From assembly GCA_011009095.1 (NCBI GenBank), contig VTPC01000929.1:1-64000 (forward strand): a DNA stretch of 64,000 nucleotides. The letters are read 5' to 3'. Position 1 is the first letter of the stretch, and the number at the start of each line of letters is the position of its first letter. The notes under the pieces are model-generated. The model saw nothing but the letters and a program-made list of their open reading frames with translations, did no database searches and was not told the origin of the DNA. Positions 49,116 through 58,942 of this stretch are shown here, one piece after another. A program made the translations under genes and the position numbers. The DNA is from Ignelater luminosus. Its lineage: Eukaryota > Arthropoda > Insecta > Coleoptera > Elateridae.

Positions 49116-49260
49116 GTCTATGACCATGAAGAGTCGCATCCGAGAAGACGGGCGTTCAAATCCCGCCGTACACCTTAGGATTAATTTAATTTTTTTTTCG
49201 AATTTTTATTTTACCTCTCCTTTTTGTAATAATTAACTACACTAATAATAACAATAATTC
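49116..49260 (+). repeat. SINE-like repeat with tRNA-like head
   Basis: The head contains GACGGGCGTTCAAATCCCGC, a good polymerase III B-box/T-arm type sequence. It is followed by AT-rich DNA ending in TTTTTGTAATAATTAACTAC. The complement of that tail recurs at about 52346-52390 (GTAGTTAATTATTACAAAAA) and, less exactly, near 51170-51200. A complete cloverleaf is not formed, so this is a tRNA-derived repeat, not a tRNA gene. Confidence 0.55.
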
Positions 49261-49326
49261 ATTTTATCATAAAAAAACTTCAATAATTCTATTAATAAAA
49301 ACATCTGGGAATGCAAAGCATAACCA

Positions 49327-49679
49327 CAACGAATTCCGTTTTGTTACTTTTTTCAGACTTCGGCAGCCATTTTGATCATGTTCCCGAGGTGATATCAAAA
49401 AACTAAAAGTAAACGTTTGTTTTCTTTTTTGATGTAGAATACGATTCTAAAGTAAAAAAAAAATTTTTGAAAATTTTCCAATTTTTGGCCGCCATTTTGA
49501 CCATGTTCCCGAAGAGTTATCAAAAAACGAAGATACCACGTAGTCTTTAGTTTTTAATGTAAAATCCAAATCTAAAGTCGAAATTTCAGAATTTGACAAA
49601 AAATGCGGACATACATACATACAGCCATACAGACAGACAGACTTCGTAAATTCGGTAACGACTCCTTCGGAGTTCGTTG
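49327..49679 (-). repeat. Dispersed repeat family E, copy 1 (long form)
   Basis: Inverted relative to the copies at 53436 and 59032. It ends in CTCCTTCGGAGTTCGTTG at 49679 and CAACGAATTCCG at 49327, so the termini are short inverted repeats. Internally two diverged units of about 105 bp each carry an ATTTTGA(T/C)CATGTTCCCGA motif. An AGACAGACAG tract lies at about 49630-49641. Homology with the other copies extends some 25 bp past 49327 (GCAAAGCATAACCAC), so the true end may be near 49302. Confidence 0.75.
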
Positions 49680-50246
49680 AAAATAAATGTAGTTTTAGAA
49701 TAATTAATTATTGTTATGGTTACAATAAACAAATCAACAACAAATCAATTTGACAAAAATTGGGACTTGTTTTTCATATGTATGTTGATTTGTATATTGT
49801 AACGATAAAAATTAATAAATAAATAAATAACAACAATAATTAATTATTCTAAAACTACATTTAAGGTTTTTTATTAGTAAATTATTGAAATTCTTTATAA
49901 TGCAAATTAGTTATTTTTGTATTAAGTGCGCGAAATCAGTGTTTTTTTTTGTAGCGCACGAGAATGGCATTTTTTGCCGAGACCGTTAAGTCGAGGCAAA
50001 AAAGTCATTCGAATGCGCCAGAAAATCATTGATTTCGCTCACAGAATACAAACAACGTTTGTTCTACAACCTTCAAACATTCTTATAATATATATGATTT
50101 CTTGATGTAAATTATACAAAACAAGTGTGGGATGAAAGTGCAAAATAATATTAATTTGCAACAAGAAACAGAGTTACCTACTGTGTCAATTTTGTTTTTT
50201 TTTCGCCCATGTGCCTAAAACATATTCTTTGTGCCCATGTGCGTAA
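49680..50246. other. AT-rich spacer
   Basis: No gene recognised. TAATTAATTATTGTTATGG near 49700 and its near-complement (AACAATAATTAATTATTC near 49833) form a loose inverted repeat of about 160 bp flanking length, perhaps another small element. Confidence 0.35.
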
Positions 50247-50650
50247 AAAATAGTTATTTATGCAACAAGTGAGTAAAGTGTATCTTTTTTTCACGAGAAG
50301 GAAAGTTTACCGCACAAGCCGAAGGCGAGTGCGCAAATCCGCCGAGTGAAATAAAGTAACTTTACTCACGAATTGCATACAAAACGTTTTTCACGTTCGT
50401 AATAAAAATCAAGAACTACCTACTTCAAAAACAGCTTTTTATTTGAAAACATTGATATTAAATGTACAGTTACCTTCTATATTTTGTGTTTCAATATTTT
50501 GCGTTAAAAAATGACACGTTACGATACTTTTTTTCACTCAAATGCGTAAAAAAATGAACGGCTATGGCACTTTTTTTCACGCTTCTAGCGCGATGAAACA
50601 AACGCATCCTTTATAAACAAAAATTAATGAAAAATGTTGCACTTTTTTTA
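50247..50650 (+). repeat. Long direct repeat A, copy 1
   Basis: Starts AAATAGTTATTTATGCAACA and matches 51781-52215 in the same orientation through GAGAAGGAAAGTTTACCGCA, AAATCCGCCGAGTGAAA, CGTAATAAAAATCAAGAACT, then, after a divergent stretch, AAAAAATGACACGTTA and AACGCATCCTTTATAAAC. It is punctuated by TTTTTTTCACG and its complement, so it could fold into many short stems. No coding sequence. Confidence 0.8.
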
Positions 50651-50671
50651 ACGAACGAGAAAAATAGTAGT

Positions 50672-50759
50672 TTACGTAACTAGTCAGGAAAGCGATACTT
50701 TACTGGACGAGCAGACAGTCTGCAAGTCCGGTAAAGACGCCTTACTGACATGTTACGTA
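50672..50759. repeat. Imperfect palindrome of ~88 bp
   Basis: TTACGTAACTAGTCAGGAAA ... ACTTTACTGGAC pairs with GTCCGGTAAAG ... CTTACTGACATGTTACGTA around a GCAGACAGTCTGC centre. The GTCAGGAAA/ACTTTAC motifs return in the hairpin at 51663. Confidence 0.75.
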
Positions 50760-51046
50760 CAATATTTTTTCTAACGCCGGTTTTTTTAATGCCGTAATCA
50801 TATACAGGGTGGTATCTGGTACATATAGGTATACCAACTTATGCTTTTATTATCTTTCCAGTTGATTTTACGGCAAATATGTAAAAATGTCCAGGATGGA
50901 ACTAAATGTATTTATAATTAAGATTTTCTAATAGTTGGTTTATTTATACTGTATATTCTTAATGAATTAATTTTTAAATGTAAGATCCTGTACTTTAAAT
51001 ATTACCATAATTGGCAAATCTTAGGAATGGAAGAATGTGATCATTT

Positions 51047-51302
51047 GGATACAGCGTCTGACTTCTAATCTAGAGGTCCTGCGTTAGATTCTTGCTGTCG
51101 AACACCTTGTGTCGTTTTTAGTTTTTTCTTTAATTTTTATATTATTAAGTTTTTTTATAAGTAGAATTATTCTAGTTAATTATTACAAAAAAAGAGATGT
51201 CAAATAAAAATTTTAAAAAATACAAAGAAATTACTAGTCAACAGCAGGAGTCGAACCCGGATCTCCTGATTAGAAGTCAACATCTGTAACTAAACAACCA
51301 AA
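51047..51302. repeat. Head-to-head pair of tRNA-Arg(TCT)-like sequences
   Basis: The plus-strand half (51047-51112) reads TGACTTCTAATCTAGAGGTC, an anticodon-arm-like CTTCTAA loop followed by a degenerate T-arm. The minus-strand half (51241-51302) reads TGACTTCTAATCAGGAGATC then GGGTTCGACTCC, a perfect B-box consensus. Both correspond to tRNA-Arg with a TCT anticodon. They face each other across about 130 bp of AT-rich DNA whose centre (TCTAGTTAATTATTAC) belongs to the SINE-like tail. Neither half folds as a full tRNA, so I call them tRNA-derived, not genes. Confidence 0.6.
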
Positions 51303-51662
51303 TTCTTCATTTGTTGAAACGGTCTAATTTCAGTATTTGCATGGCAGCACTTTAAATATTATTAAAAATTAATAATAAAATGCATTTCATACATAATGTG
51401 TAAATAAAGTTCGACAGTATTTAATTGTAAACATTTTTTGCATTTACATATTTGAAACAATATAAAAGCAGAAATCACAAATAAATTAAAAACCGTTTGA
51501 ATTTTTTCGCAAAAATCATGTTGTCTGTGAAGGCGACAAAAACAAAATTGTTTGCGTTGGTTTTGCGTACGTTTTTTGTATTTCTTAAAAATGAGTGAGT
51601 GATAGTGATAGTCCAGAAGAATAAATTAATGTTTTCTTTAAGGTTGTACTTATTTTTTTCGA

Positions 51663-51710
51663 GTCAGGAAAATACTTTACCTGACTAGTACGGTAAAGTA
51701 CTTTCCTGAC
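51663..51710. repeat. 48-bp hairpin
   Basis: GTCAGGAAAATACTTTACC pairs with GGTAAAGTACTTTCCTGAC around TGACTAGTAC. It is related to the palindrome at 50672. Confidence 0.85.
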
Positions 51711-51780
51711 TAGTCAAGGAAAATCTAGTTTCCATAGCAAAATGAATAATGAAAAGCTTACTTTGGAATACGGTGTTAGA

Positions 51781-52215
51781 AAATAGTTATTTATGCAACA
51801 AGTGAGTAAAGTGTATCTTTTTTTCACGAGAAGGAAAGTTTGCCGCACGAGCCGTAGGCGAGTGCGCAAATCCGCCGAGTGAAAAAAAGTAATTTTACTC
51901 ACGAATTGCATACAAAACTTTTTTCACGTTCGTAATAAAAATCAAGAACTACCTACTTCAATAACGGCTTTCTCGATGCGTCACATCAATGCGTTCTAAT
52001 TTCTGACAAATGCCAGTGGCAGCCTCCTATGTGTTTAAATATTTTGCGTTAAAAAATGACACGTTATGATACTTTTTTTCACTCAAATGCGTGAAAAAAT
52101 GAACCGTTATGGCACTTTTTTTCACGCTTCTATCGCGATGAAACAAACGCATCCTTTATAAACGAAAATTAATGAAAAATGTTGCGCTTTTTTTCACGAA
52201 CGTGAAAAAAATATA
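51781..52215 (+). repeat. Long direct repeat A, copy 2
   Basis: Second copy of the 50247 repeat, about 1.53 kb downstream. The segment after CAAGAACTACCTACTTCAA differs (52 bp or more replaced, including GATGCGTCACATCAATGCG) before similarity resumes at ATATTTTGCGTTAAAAAATG. Together with the SINE-like units after each copy, it suggests a diverged tandem duplication A-B-A'-B'. Confidence 0.8.
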
Positions 52216-52249
52216 TTTTGTGCCCATGTGAAAAAATGATAAGCTTCCC

Positions 52250-52303
52250 GTATCCTTGGCGATGTTCAAATCTAACCTTTTTTTGACGGTTGTAGGAAAA
52301 AAA

Positions 52304-52335
<32 letters not shown>

Positions 52336-52480
52336 TATTATTTGTAGTTAATTATTACAAAAAGAAGAGGTAAAATAAAAATTTAAAAAAAAATAAAAAT
52401 AATCGTAAGGGTCCGCCGGCGAGGTTTGATTGCTCGTTTTCCCGGGTGCGTCGACCAACGCGCTCGTTCGTTAAAGCTGC
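52250..52480. repeat. Second, degenerate head-to-head tRNA-like pair
   Basis: The plus-strand half (about 52255-52280) has GGCGATGTTCAAATCTAACC, resembling the head at 49150. The minus-strand half (about 52405-52480) is GC-rich, and its alignment with the complement of the 49116 repeat supports the same origin. Between them lie ATT/ATC microsatellite units and the GTAGTTAATTATTACAAAAA tail shared with the 49.2 kb copy. Confidence 0.45.
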
Positions 52481-52886
52481 AGAATTGCGGCATTTGCATT
52501 ACAGCAAATTACACTTTATTAAAAATTAATAGTAGAATGTCATTTGTTAGTAATACACAAATAAAATCCGTTCTATCCCGTGCAGTTTTTAATTGTGAAC
52601 ATCTTTTGCGTTTACACAATTGCTGTAAAATCAACTGGGAAGATAATATTTATAAGCATAAGTAAAAATTGACATTGAATTCCCTACATACCCTCGAAGA
52701 ATTAGTTGTAAGCAATCAATATATTGTTGAATACCACAGTAGCGAGATCAGATTTCAGTTCTACGCATTCCTTGATAAATTCGGAAAGCGTACAAGCTAA
52801 TATTTTCGTATTGTGAATTGAAATTTTAATTTGTTATTCCGAAAGTCTGGGAATTATTTTTTGTGGCTGAAGATTTCCTACTTCAG

Positions 52887-53114
52887 TGTTATAAGTCTGC
52901 TTATTGCGTAACCGACGTACCATATTACGTATTTGCAAGTGGTGTAGCTATTTTGCTCTTAACTTTGAAAGAAGCTCAAAGAAATATGATCACTTTGATG
53001 ATCGTGTACAGTTTCATAAAACTCGCATTATTCGTTTGGATTTGTAACTTGATTAAAAATTCGATAATTACAGTAGACACTCTAGGTGAATTGAAACATT
53101 CACATATATTATAA
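52887..53114 (+). CDS. Putative terminal exon of an unidentified membrane protein
   Basis: The acceptor GATTTCCTACTTCAG (ending 52886) opens a frame in phase 0 that runs 75 codons to TAA at 53112-53114. AATAAA follows at 53133-53138. The peptide starts CYKSAYCVTDVPYYVFASGV and has hydrophobic segments around VFASGVAILLL and LMIVYSFIKLALFVWICNL, separated by a polar TLKEAQRN loop. It then has a short polar tail. This looks like the last two transmembrane helices of a multipass protein. Family unknown. It may be the 3' end of the gene whose candidate exons lie at 46.4 and 48.5 kb on the same strand, which is inference only. Confidence 0.45.
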   Translation, partial: CYKSAYCVTDVPYYVFASGVAILLLTLKEAQRNMITLMIVYSFIKLALFVWICNLIKNSIITVDTLGELKHSHIL

Positions 53115-53176
53115 ACTGTAGAATTAAAAGTAAATAAATATTCTATTGTTTGATTATATGCAAAATACTTGGAATA

Positions 53177-54003
53177 TACAAAGTGTTCATAAATGTTTCT
53201 GGGTCCAGTTGGCTATGGAATCTAATTTTGATGTGCCGCCTTACTGATTTATTTCAATATTCAATTTATTCAATTTATTCAATATTTCAATACGTATTTG
53301 TTTTCTGTCATTTGTCAATTGCAAATGCCATTGTTCTGCATTTAGTAATTTAGCTAATCTTTATTTATTATTATTATTATTATTTATTTATTTAAACTTT
53401 ATTAATTTTTGAATAAATAAATAATAAGTTATTTTCAACGAACTCCGAAGGAGTCGTTGCTGAATTTGCGAAGTCTGTCTGTCTGTATGGCTGTATGTCT
53501 GTCCACATTTTTTGTCAAATTCTGAAATTCTGACTTCAGATTTGGATTCTACATCAAAAACTAAAGACTATGTGGTATCTTCGTTTTTTGATAACTCTAC
53601 GGGAACATGGTCAAAATGGCGGCCAAAAATTAAAAAATTTTAAAAAAATTTTTTTTACTTTAGAATCGTATTCTACATCAAAAAATAAGACAAACGTGTA
53701 CTTTTAGTTTTTTCATACCACCTCAAGAACATGGTCAAAATGACTGTCGAAGTCTGAAAAAAGTAACAAAACGGAGTTCGTTGTGGTTATGCTTTACATT
53801 GCCAGATGTTTTAATTATCGCTCTTTATGTTATTAACTCATGCTTAAAAAACATAAGATTAGTCAACTATCATAACAACGATGCACTGCGTGTAACATGA
53901 CAAACATTCTAATACATATCACGTTTTTCAAAACGCGGCAAACGCAGCCGCAGGCATGATTTCACAGCCCACTGGACCCAGAAACATTTATGAACACTTT
54001 GTA
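53177..54003. mobile_element. TIR element just past a poly(A) signal, with nested repeat
   Basis: Left TACAAAGTGTTCATAAATG then TTTCTGGGTCCAGTTGGCTATGG; right CCCACTGGACCCAGAAACAT then TTATGAACACTTTGTA. The TIRs are about 38 bp and start with TA. The element begins about 40 bp after the AATAAA of the 52887 exon. Family-E repeat copy 2 sits inside it, giving a nested insertion. Its TIR resembles that of the 59.57 kb element. No transposase inside. Confidence 0.75.
53436..53783 (+). repeat. Dispersed repeat family E, copy 2 (long form)
   Basis: Starts CAACGAACTCCGAAGGAGTC and ends CGGAGTTCGTTG. It contains a CTGTCTGTCTGTATGG tract and two diverged units of about 105 bp, each with TTCTACATCAAAAA and GAACATGGTCAAAATG. 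Homology to the other copies extends about 28 bp further (TGGTTATGCTTTACATTGCC). Confidence 0.8.
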
Positions 54004-55722
54004 TATCCTCGGGCATAATAATATTTAGTTCAAAACTGAGTTTTTCTATAAATATTTAGTTCATTTGATTTATTTCACTTTCAAACGTTTAACGAAATTT
54101 TGCAAAGCTTGACAATACGAATTTGTACGCACTGAGATAAATATAGAATTTTATGCATTGAAAAGTACCTATGATACAGAGAATTCCTCTTATACTAGAC
54201 ATTAAAAATTGAATTATCGACTTAGGATTTTTGCTAATGCTAATACTCTTTTATGTTCTATCAATATTTATGTCTTTGCAGAATTTCGTTACAGTGTGGG
54301 TCTTTTAAAAGTGTTTTACAATGTTCTTGAAAGATAGGACGCAAAACAGAGTTGTGCTAAACCTAGAAGTAACTTTGAGTAAATTTTCAGACCGTTGCTT
54401 ATAACTGTGGTAGTTCCATTATACAGCGTGAATATAAAGTAACGCATAAAACTCATATTTCTTTACAGGTACTAAGTAAATCAGAGATTTCTGAAACAGG
54501 TCGATGCATATTTTAATGTTGCAATCACCTTCTAGCATTCATTTGTTTCGAAGCGATGGTATCATTGTCGATTTTCGTTAAACGGATAACCACCGATTTT
54601 GTTCGTAAGTTTGATAAACTCTGTTATTGCTTAAACAATGGTACAAACTGCACTTGATATAAAAAGAATTTATAGGTATGCTCGTTGCTAAAGGGTTGAT
54701 AGGCGAAAATTTGAACATTTACTGGACTAATAGTTGAAATTAAATAATACTTTATATTTGCATAATATCTGTTGTTGGTGCTTTCATTTAAACAAAATAA
54801 GTAAAAAAGTAAACAATAGCGTTACACAAACTTTTTTCTACCTGAGAAATTAGAAAACTTTTTAACTTTTAACTCAGAAATGTTCTTATGTAAGGTGTAG
54901 AAATGTTTAGGCAGTAACAAAGTCTATTAAAATCGCTACAAAATTAGAGGGTTTCCATTTAAAAAATTAACAACGATGCATTGCTTTGAAACAAATGACT
55001 GCTGAAAGGTAATTACAACATTGAAATGTGTATTATTTTCGACCTGTTTCGGGATTTTCCGATATACTTGTCCATAAAAAAATATGAATTTTATGTGTTA
55101 CTTTATATTCACGCTGTATATTCTTTTGGGTTGGATTAAAAGGAAAACCAAGTTGATATCAGCGTCTATTAGAAGCATCCTAAATGAGGTGAAAGTAAGG
55201 CAAACAAAAATATTACCAGAGTCATTTTCAAAAATTAATATTTGCCCTAATTAATATAGTACGTGGGTAAGTGCAATTATACCATATCAGTGCTACACGA
55301 GAAAGCTTTCGGGATTTAAATTCCTACAAGTAATAAAAAAGACCAGACTAAATGTAAATAATGAGAATTACCTGCAGATTACACAAAAAAAAGTACGAAA
55401 TCTAGCAAATTGCTCTGGTTTTAACAAAATCTTAATACTCTTCAAATAAGGAAGTTCGTAAGAGTACAGACGGGAAAACATTATAAAACTGCGAAACAAT
55501 CGTGAAAAACATGTTTTAAATTATACAATGACCGTTATATTTATTATAAGTCGGCATATTTGTTCGAAAAATAAATTAGATCTTGTTATTTTGTCCTCTC
55601 CCACCCAGAATAATAATAATGACAGCGACCTTATAAATAAGAGTGACTTAATTATGTAGCAGTTTACATCATATCTAAACGATGGCGATGTTGTTGTTGT
55701 GTTTGTTAATAATAAAAACTGT
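54004..55722. other. No recognised feature
   Basis: AT-rich spacer. TATACAGCGTGAATATAAAG near 54421 and its near-complement CTTTATATTCACGCTGTATA near 55101 show a further inverted repeat, probably the two ends of a ~700-bp element (about 54420-55122) without coding sequence. Confidence 0.5.
54420..55122. mobile_element. Probable non-autonomous TIR element
   Basis: TATACAGCGTGAATATAAAG at about 54420 is the exact complement of CTTTATATTCACGCTGTATA at about 55103. The pairing goes on inward as TAACGCATAAAACTCATATT against AATATGAATTTTATGTGTTA. The interior has no frame I recognise. The TATACAG start matches the style of other Tc1-like ends in this window. Confidence 0.75.
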
Positions 55723-55807
55723 TTAATTGAACACAATATACGCCCGGATACAACGTTTAAAAAGGCAGTTAGGAGGAGGACGTACTTTACATAGATTCAG
55801 GCAAACT
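55723..55807 (-). CDS. Possible second exon of the 56528 gene
   Basis: The minus-strand acceptor TTTAATTTACAG is followed by a frame VCLNLCKVRPPPNCLFKRCI and RAYIVFN then TAA. Its one-base entry phase fits the two-base exit of the exon at 56528, which would join to a 68-residue product. AATAAA on the minus strand lies about 185 nt further on (about 55540). The evidence is only phase and acceptor; in AT-rich DNA such matches arise by chance. Confidence 0.18.
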
Positions 55808-55970
55808 CTGTAAATTAAATAATGACCACTTTTCATTGATGATACAATTGCGTTAATTTAACTCAAAATTTTACGCACTTTGCTTTATGTAGGAATAAAA
55901 AAAATTGTTTGTTTTCTAAATGGACTTTTAATATTTTTTAATGGTGTTTTTCATCAACGCACAACAATAA

Positions 55971-56016
55971 CTATTATTGTTATTATTATTATTATTATTA
56001 TTACTATTATTATCAT
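55971..56016. repeat. (TTA)n microsatellite
   Basis: About fifteen ATT/TTA units with interruptions, inside the putative intron between 55807 and 56528. Confidence 0.85.
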
Positions 56017-56527
56017 TTGAAATATATTCTAAAAGCACCCCTTTTGTATAATCCAGTATTGTAATCAAAATAGTTTTCATTGTAATCTGTGAAATCAATA
56101 TTGATTTAGCAAATGTATACTGTCCATTTATTATCCTTTAAGTCTGTCATACTAGAAATATCTGTTTGTTTTCTCGAGTAATGGTGTGTTTTCATCATTG
56201 AACCAATCAAACATCAGCTGAAGTTTCACCTTGTACCATGCTAACCAATAAAATCAACAACTTTTTGGATATTTCGATAGGGTTTCATATTTACCCAAAT
56301 TTTAATTTCTCGATAGAAAAGGTATCAAATACAATATTATTTCCCATATTTACATAATTTGCAATGTCAACACGCAAAAAAAAACTCGTAACAAAATCAA
56401 AACAATGTCTACGTAAAACAATAAAATCCCGTTAATTGGTATGTTTTGTAATTATGTAAAAACTTATTTGTAAAAAAAATGTATTAAAAAATTACAAAAA
56501 GCAAATAAATACAAAAACAAAACTTAC

Positions 56528-56649
56528 TGTTTAATGATGCCATCTTTTAAGAATCCTCTGAACGATAATCGGACAGCACCGAGACCAAAACCCAATGAGG
56601 CAGAGCGATCGCGATGCCGTTCGTTTCCACCAGAGTTGGCAGACATCAT
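56528..56649 (-). CDS. Putative first coding exon, unidentified gene
   Basis: The minus strand has ATGATG at 56649 opening 40 codons: MMSANSGGNERHRDRSASLG then FGLGAVRLSFRGFLKDGIIK. It ends in a strong donor (AAACA|GTAAGTT, GT at 56527-56526). This is the least AT-rich short patch for several kb in any direction, and its codons are mixed, unlike the Phe/Ile/Lys-rich chance frames around it. I do not recognise the protein. The N-terminus is polar and basic, then Gly-rich. The downstream exon is uncertain; see 55723-55807. Confidence 0.45.
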
Positions 56650-57573
56650 TTACGATGTAATATTCAAAGTAACTTTATTTGATTAAGAAACTTTTTTTAT
56701 TACTTTTTAAATGTTCATTTATGCCCCAAAAAATGATAAAACAAAATAATCTGAAACAAAAAAAGAAAATAAAAAAAAAGAAAATAAAATATAAATAAAC
56801 AAAAAATTATAGATTAGAATTTCCGAATCATTCTTTACATAATTAAAACACAAACAGTAAATAATAATAAATTTAAATATAAATGAGAAAGAAAAAACTT
56901 GAAAATCCTCTTGAAAAAAAAAGGAGTCAGTAATAATAAATGATAAAATAATATCATTATAACTTAAAGCCAGATCCACACTTGAAATTATTTGTATTTT
57001 GTATTCTAGTTAAGATGCACATTTCTATATTGCATAACCTTTGTGTCGAGATGTTTTAAAGTAAACTTTGGTAATATCTAATTTAGTCATTTTTACACAG
57101 CCTAAGTATTAGATTAATTTAAGCGTGCAGCTGTTAATTTGACGCAAACTGAGATTCTTGTATGATTATTGCTCGATCTTTTAATTGAATTTTGTTTATT
57201 CATTATCTATATTTATTAATCTTTCCGTCATTTATTTAACAATTCTTTTTTTCAAAAGAAATATAAATTTAAAAACTCATTATGTTCATACGACCAATTC
57301 AAAAACTAAAAAATATAATAAAAAGAAAATCACATGGAAACAAGGATCCGATGTTGGTAAATACAAAAATTAAATGCACTACGAAGTGACAAGAAGGTTT
57401 AATCAGCGGTACAGAAGAAAATGATCCAAAAAAACAATCAACAAAATATTTAAATTTAAATTTTTTTAAGCGCAATGGGCATTACGTGTGTTTCACATGT
57501 CACATGATGTTGCTAAGTTACTGCAGTCAACAATTTTATAAACATTGAGTTCCGTCATTACTTTTCAAAGAAA
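56650..57573. other. No recognised feature
   Basis: Very AT-rich. The promoter of the 56528 exon would lie at the left edge. The 86-codon minus frame 56719-56979 is Phe/Ile/Leu-rich low-complexity translation. Confidence 0.45.
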
Positions 57574-58530
57574 ATGGATAAATTAAATGAGGAAGCTCGT
57601 AGAAAACTTATTGGCGAGTTTTATGAAAGTAACAGGGAACAAGGCAAACCTTTTACTGTTAAACATTTTGCATTGATGGGAATATCCAGAAGTATGATGT
57701 AGTTAGTAGGATTGAGAAAGGAGATTTGTTGGATAGAAAACCTGGTAGTGGTAGAAAGAGAAGCAAGATGTCTGAAAAGAAAAGGAAGTTACTGGAAGAA
57801 GAAGCGGTTGGGAAAGTCGGCCAAACACTGAGGAAATTGGGTAGTAAATTTAAAATACCTCAGGGACACGTGCGTAGAATTCTAAAAGAAAGAAAAGTGG
57901 TCATACGAAAACGCGAGTCTGTCCCTAAATAGTGTACATATACACAGAGGCAATTGATGACCCAAAGGAAGATGCTGCGGAAATTACATAAAGGTGTTCT
58001 TAAAGCCCACCAATAATTTAGATATTGTTCTGGATGATGAGTCATAGTTCTCATTTGACGGTAGTGATTGTGCTGGAAATGAGTTATACTTTCATAAAGA
58101 AGGTACACAGATAGACCCAAAAGTCAAATTCAAGCGCCGTTCCAAGTTTACATCAAAACTTCTTGTATGGCTAGCAATCAGTAGAGAAAGGCCGATTCCA
58201 AGTGTATACTGCCCCTTCTCGACTGTATCAATCAAGAGGTATACTTTAAAGAGTGTATACATAGAAGGTTGATACCCTTTTTAAAGAAACACGATTCAGA
58301 TGGTCAGTGTGTATTCTGGCCTGACATGGCAAGTTCTGATTACGCCAAGGACACATAATACGATATATTCCGAAGACTAAAAACGTACCAAATGTTCCCC
58401 AATTAAAACCTATCGAGCGTTTCTGGTACCTTCTAAAGCAAAAACACAATGTGCACAACTTGAAGCCCGAATTAAGTCAAAACTAGGCCACTTCCTTTCC
58501 GTCAAAAAAGTAACTTAAAAATAACAAAGT
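57574..58530 (+). pseudogene. Tc1/mariner-superfamily transposase, decayed
   Basis: Begins MDKLNEEARRKLIGEFYESN and GKPFTVKHFALMGISRS, an N-terminal HTH. The second piece has LDRKPGSGRKRSKMSEKKRK, VGQTLRKLGSKFKIPQGHVR and VIRKRESVPK. The catalytic domain then shows DIVLDDES-FSFDG (first Asp, near 58035), FKRRSKFTSKLLVWLAISRE, FWPDMASSDYAKDT (second Asp at 58323-58325), and VPNVPQLKPIERFWYLLKQK (Glu at 58415-58417). All three acidic residues are present, but stops occur near 57700, 57930, 58045 and 58357 with several frame changes. GRKR before KMS resembles the GRPR hook. I found no TIRs. It is not functional. Confidence 0.85.
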
Positions 58531-58566
58531 TGTAAATTCGTCAGATGCATTTTTGAACAGAAATGT

Positions 58567-58587
58567 AAATAAATAAATAAATAAATA
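58567..58587. repeat. (AAAT)n microsatellite
   Basis: About five AAAT units shortly after the transposase remnant. Confidence 0.85.
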
Positions 58588-58942
58588 ACAATATACCCTT
58601 TATTGCTTCAATAATACAAGTATCAGTAGTAGTATGTGACAATAGTTATTTATGGTACTAATGTGAGTGTATGATGCGTATTTTAGTTAGTACATGAGAA
58701 AAAGCTTAGCACACAAGGCCAGGTAAGTTAAGTGAGCTAATTTTCTCAAGTGATCAACATGTCATCACCATAACACGTGTGCCATACAAAATTATCCAAC
58801 ACATCTTTACAATGTATTTAAAACCAATTTTTTATTTGACGCATTTATGTGATTTGAGTTTGATACAGAAATGTAATTAGGAATGTACCATAGAAAATTT
58901 TGTAGTTGCTTTAGCCAACTGTCATTTATTATGTAAAAAATC

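Noticed and set aside
51241..51302. Functional tRNA-Arg gene
   Set aside because: B-box and anticodon-like loop are good, but the D-arm region is too long and the acceptor pairing is doubtful; it belongs to a repeat.
56719..56979. 86-codon minus-strand frame, Phe-rich
   Set aside because: Low-complexity translation of A/T runs, not protein-like.
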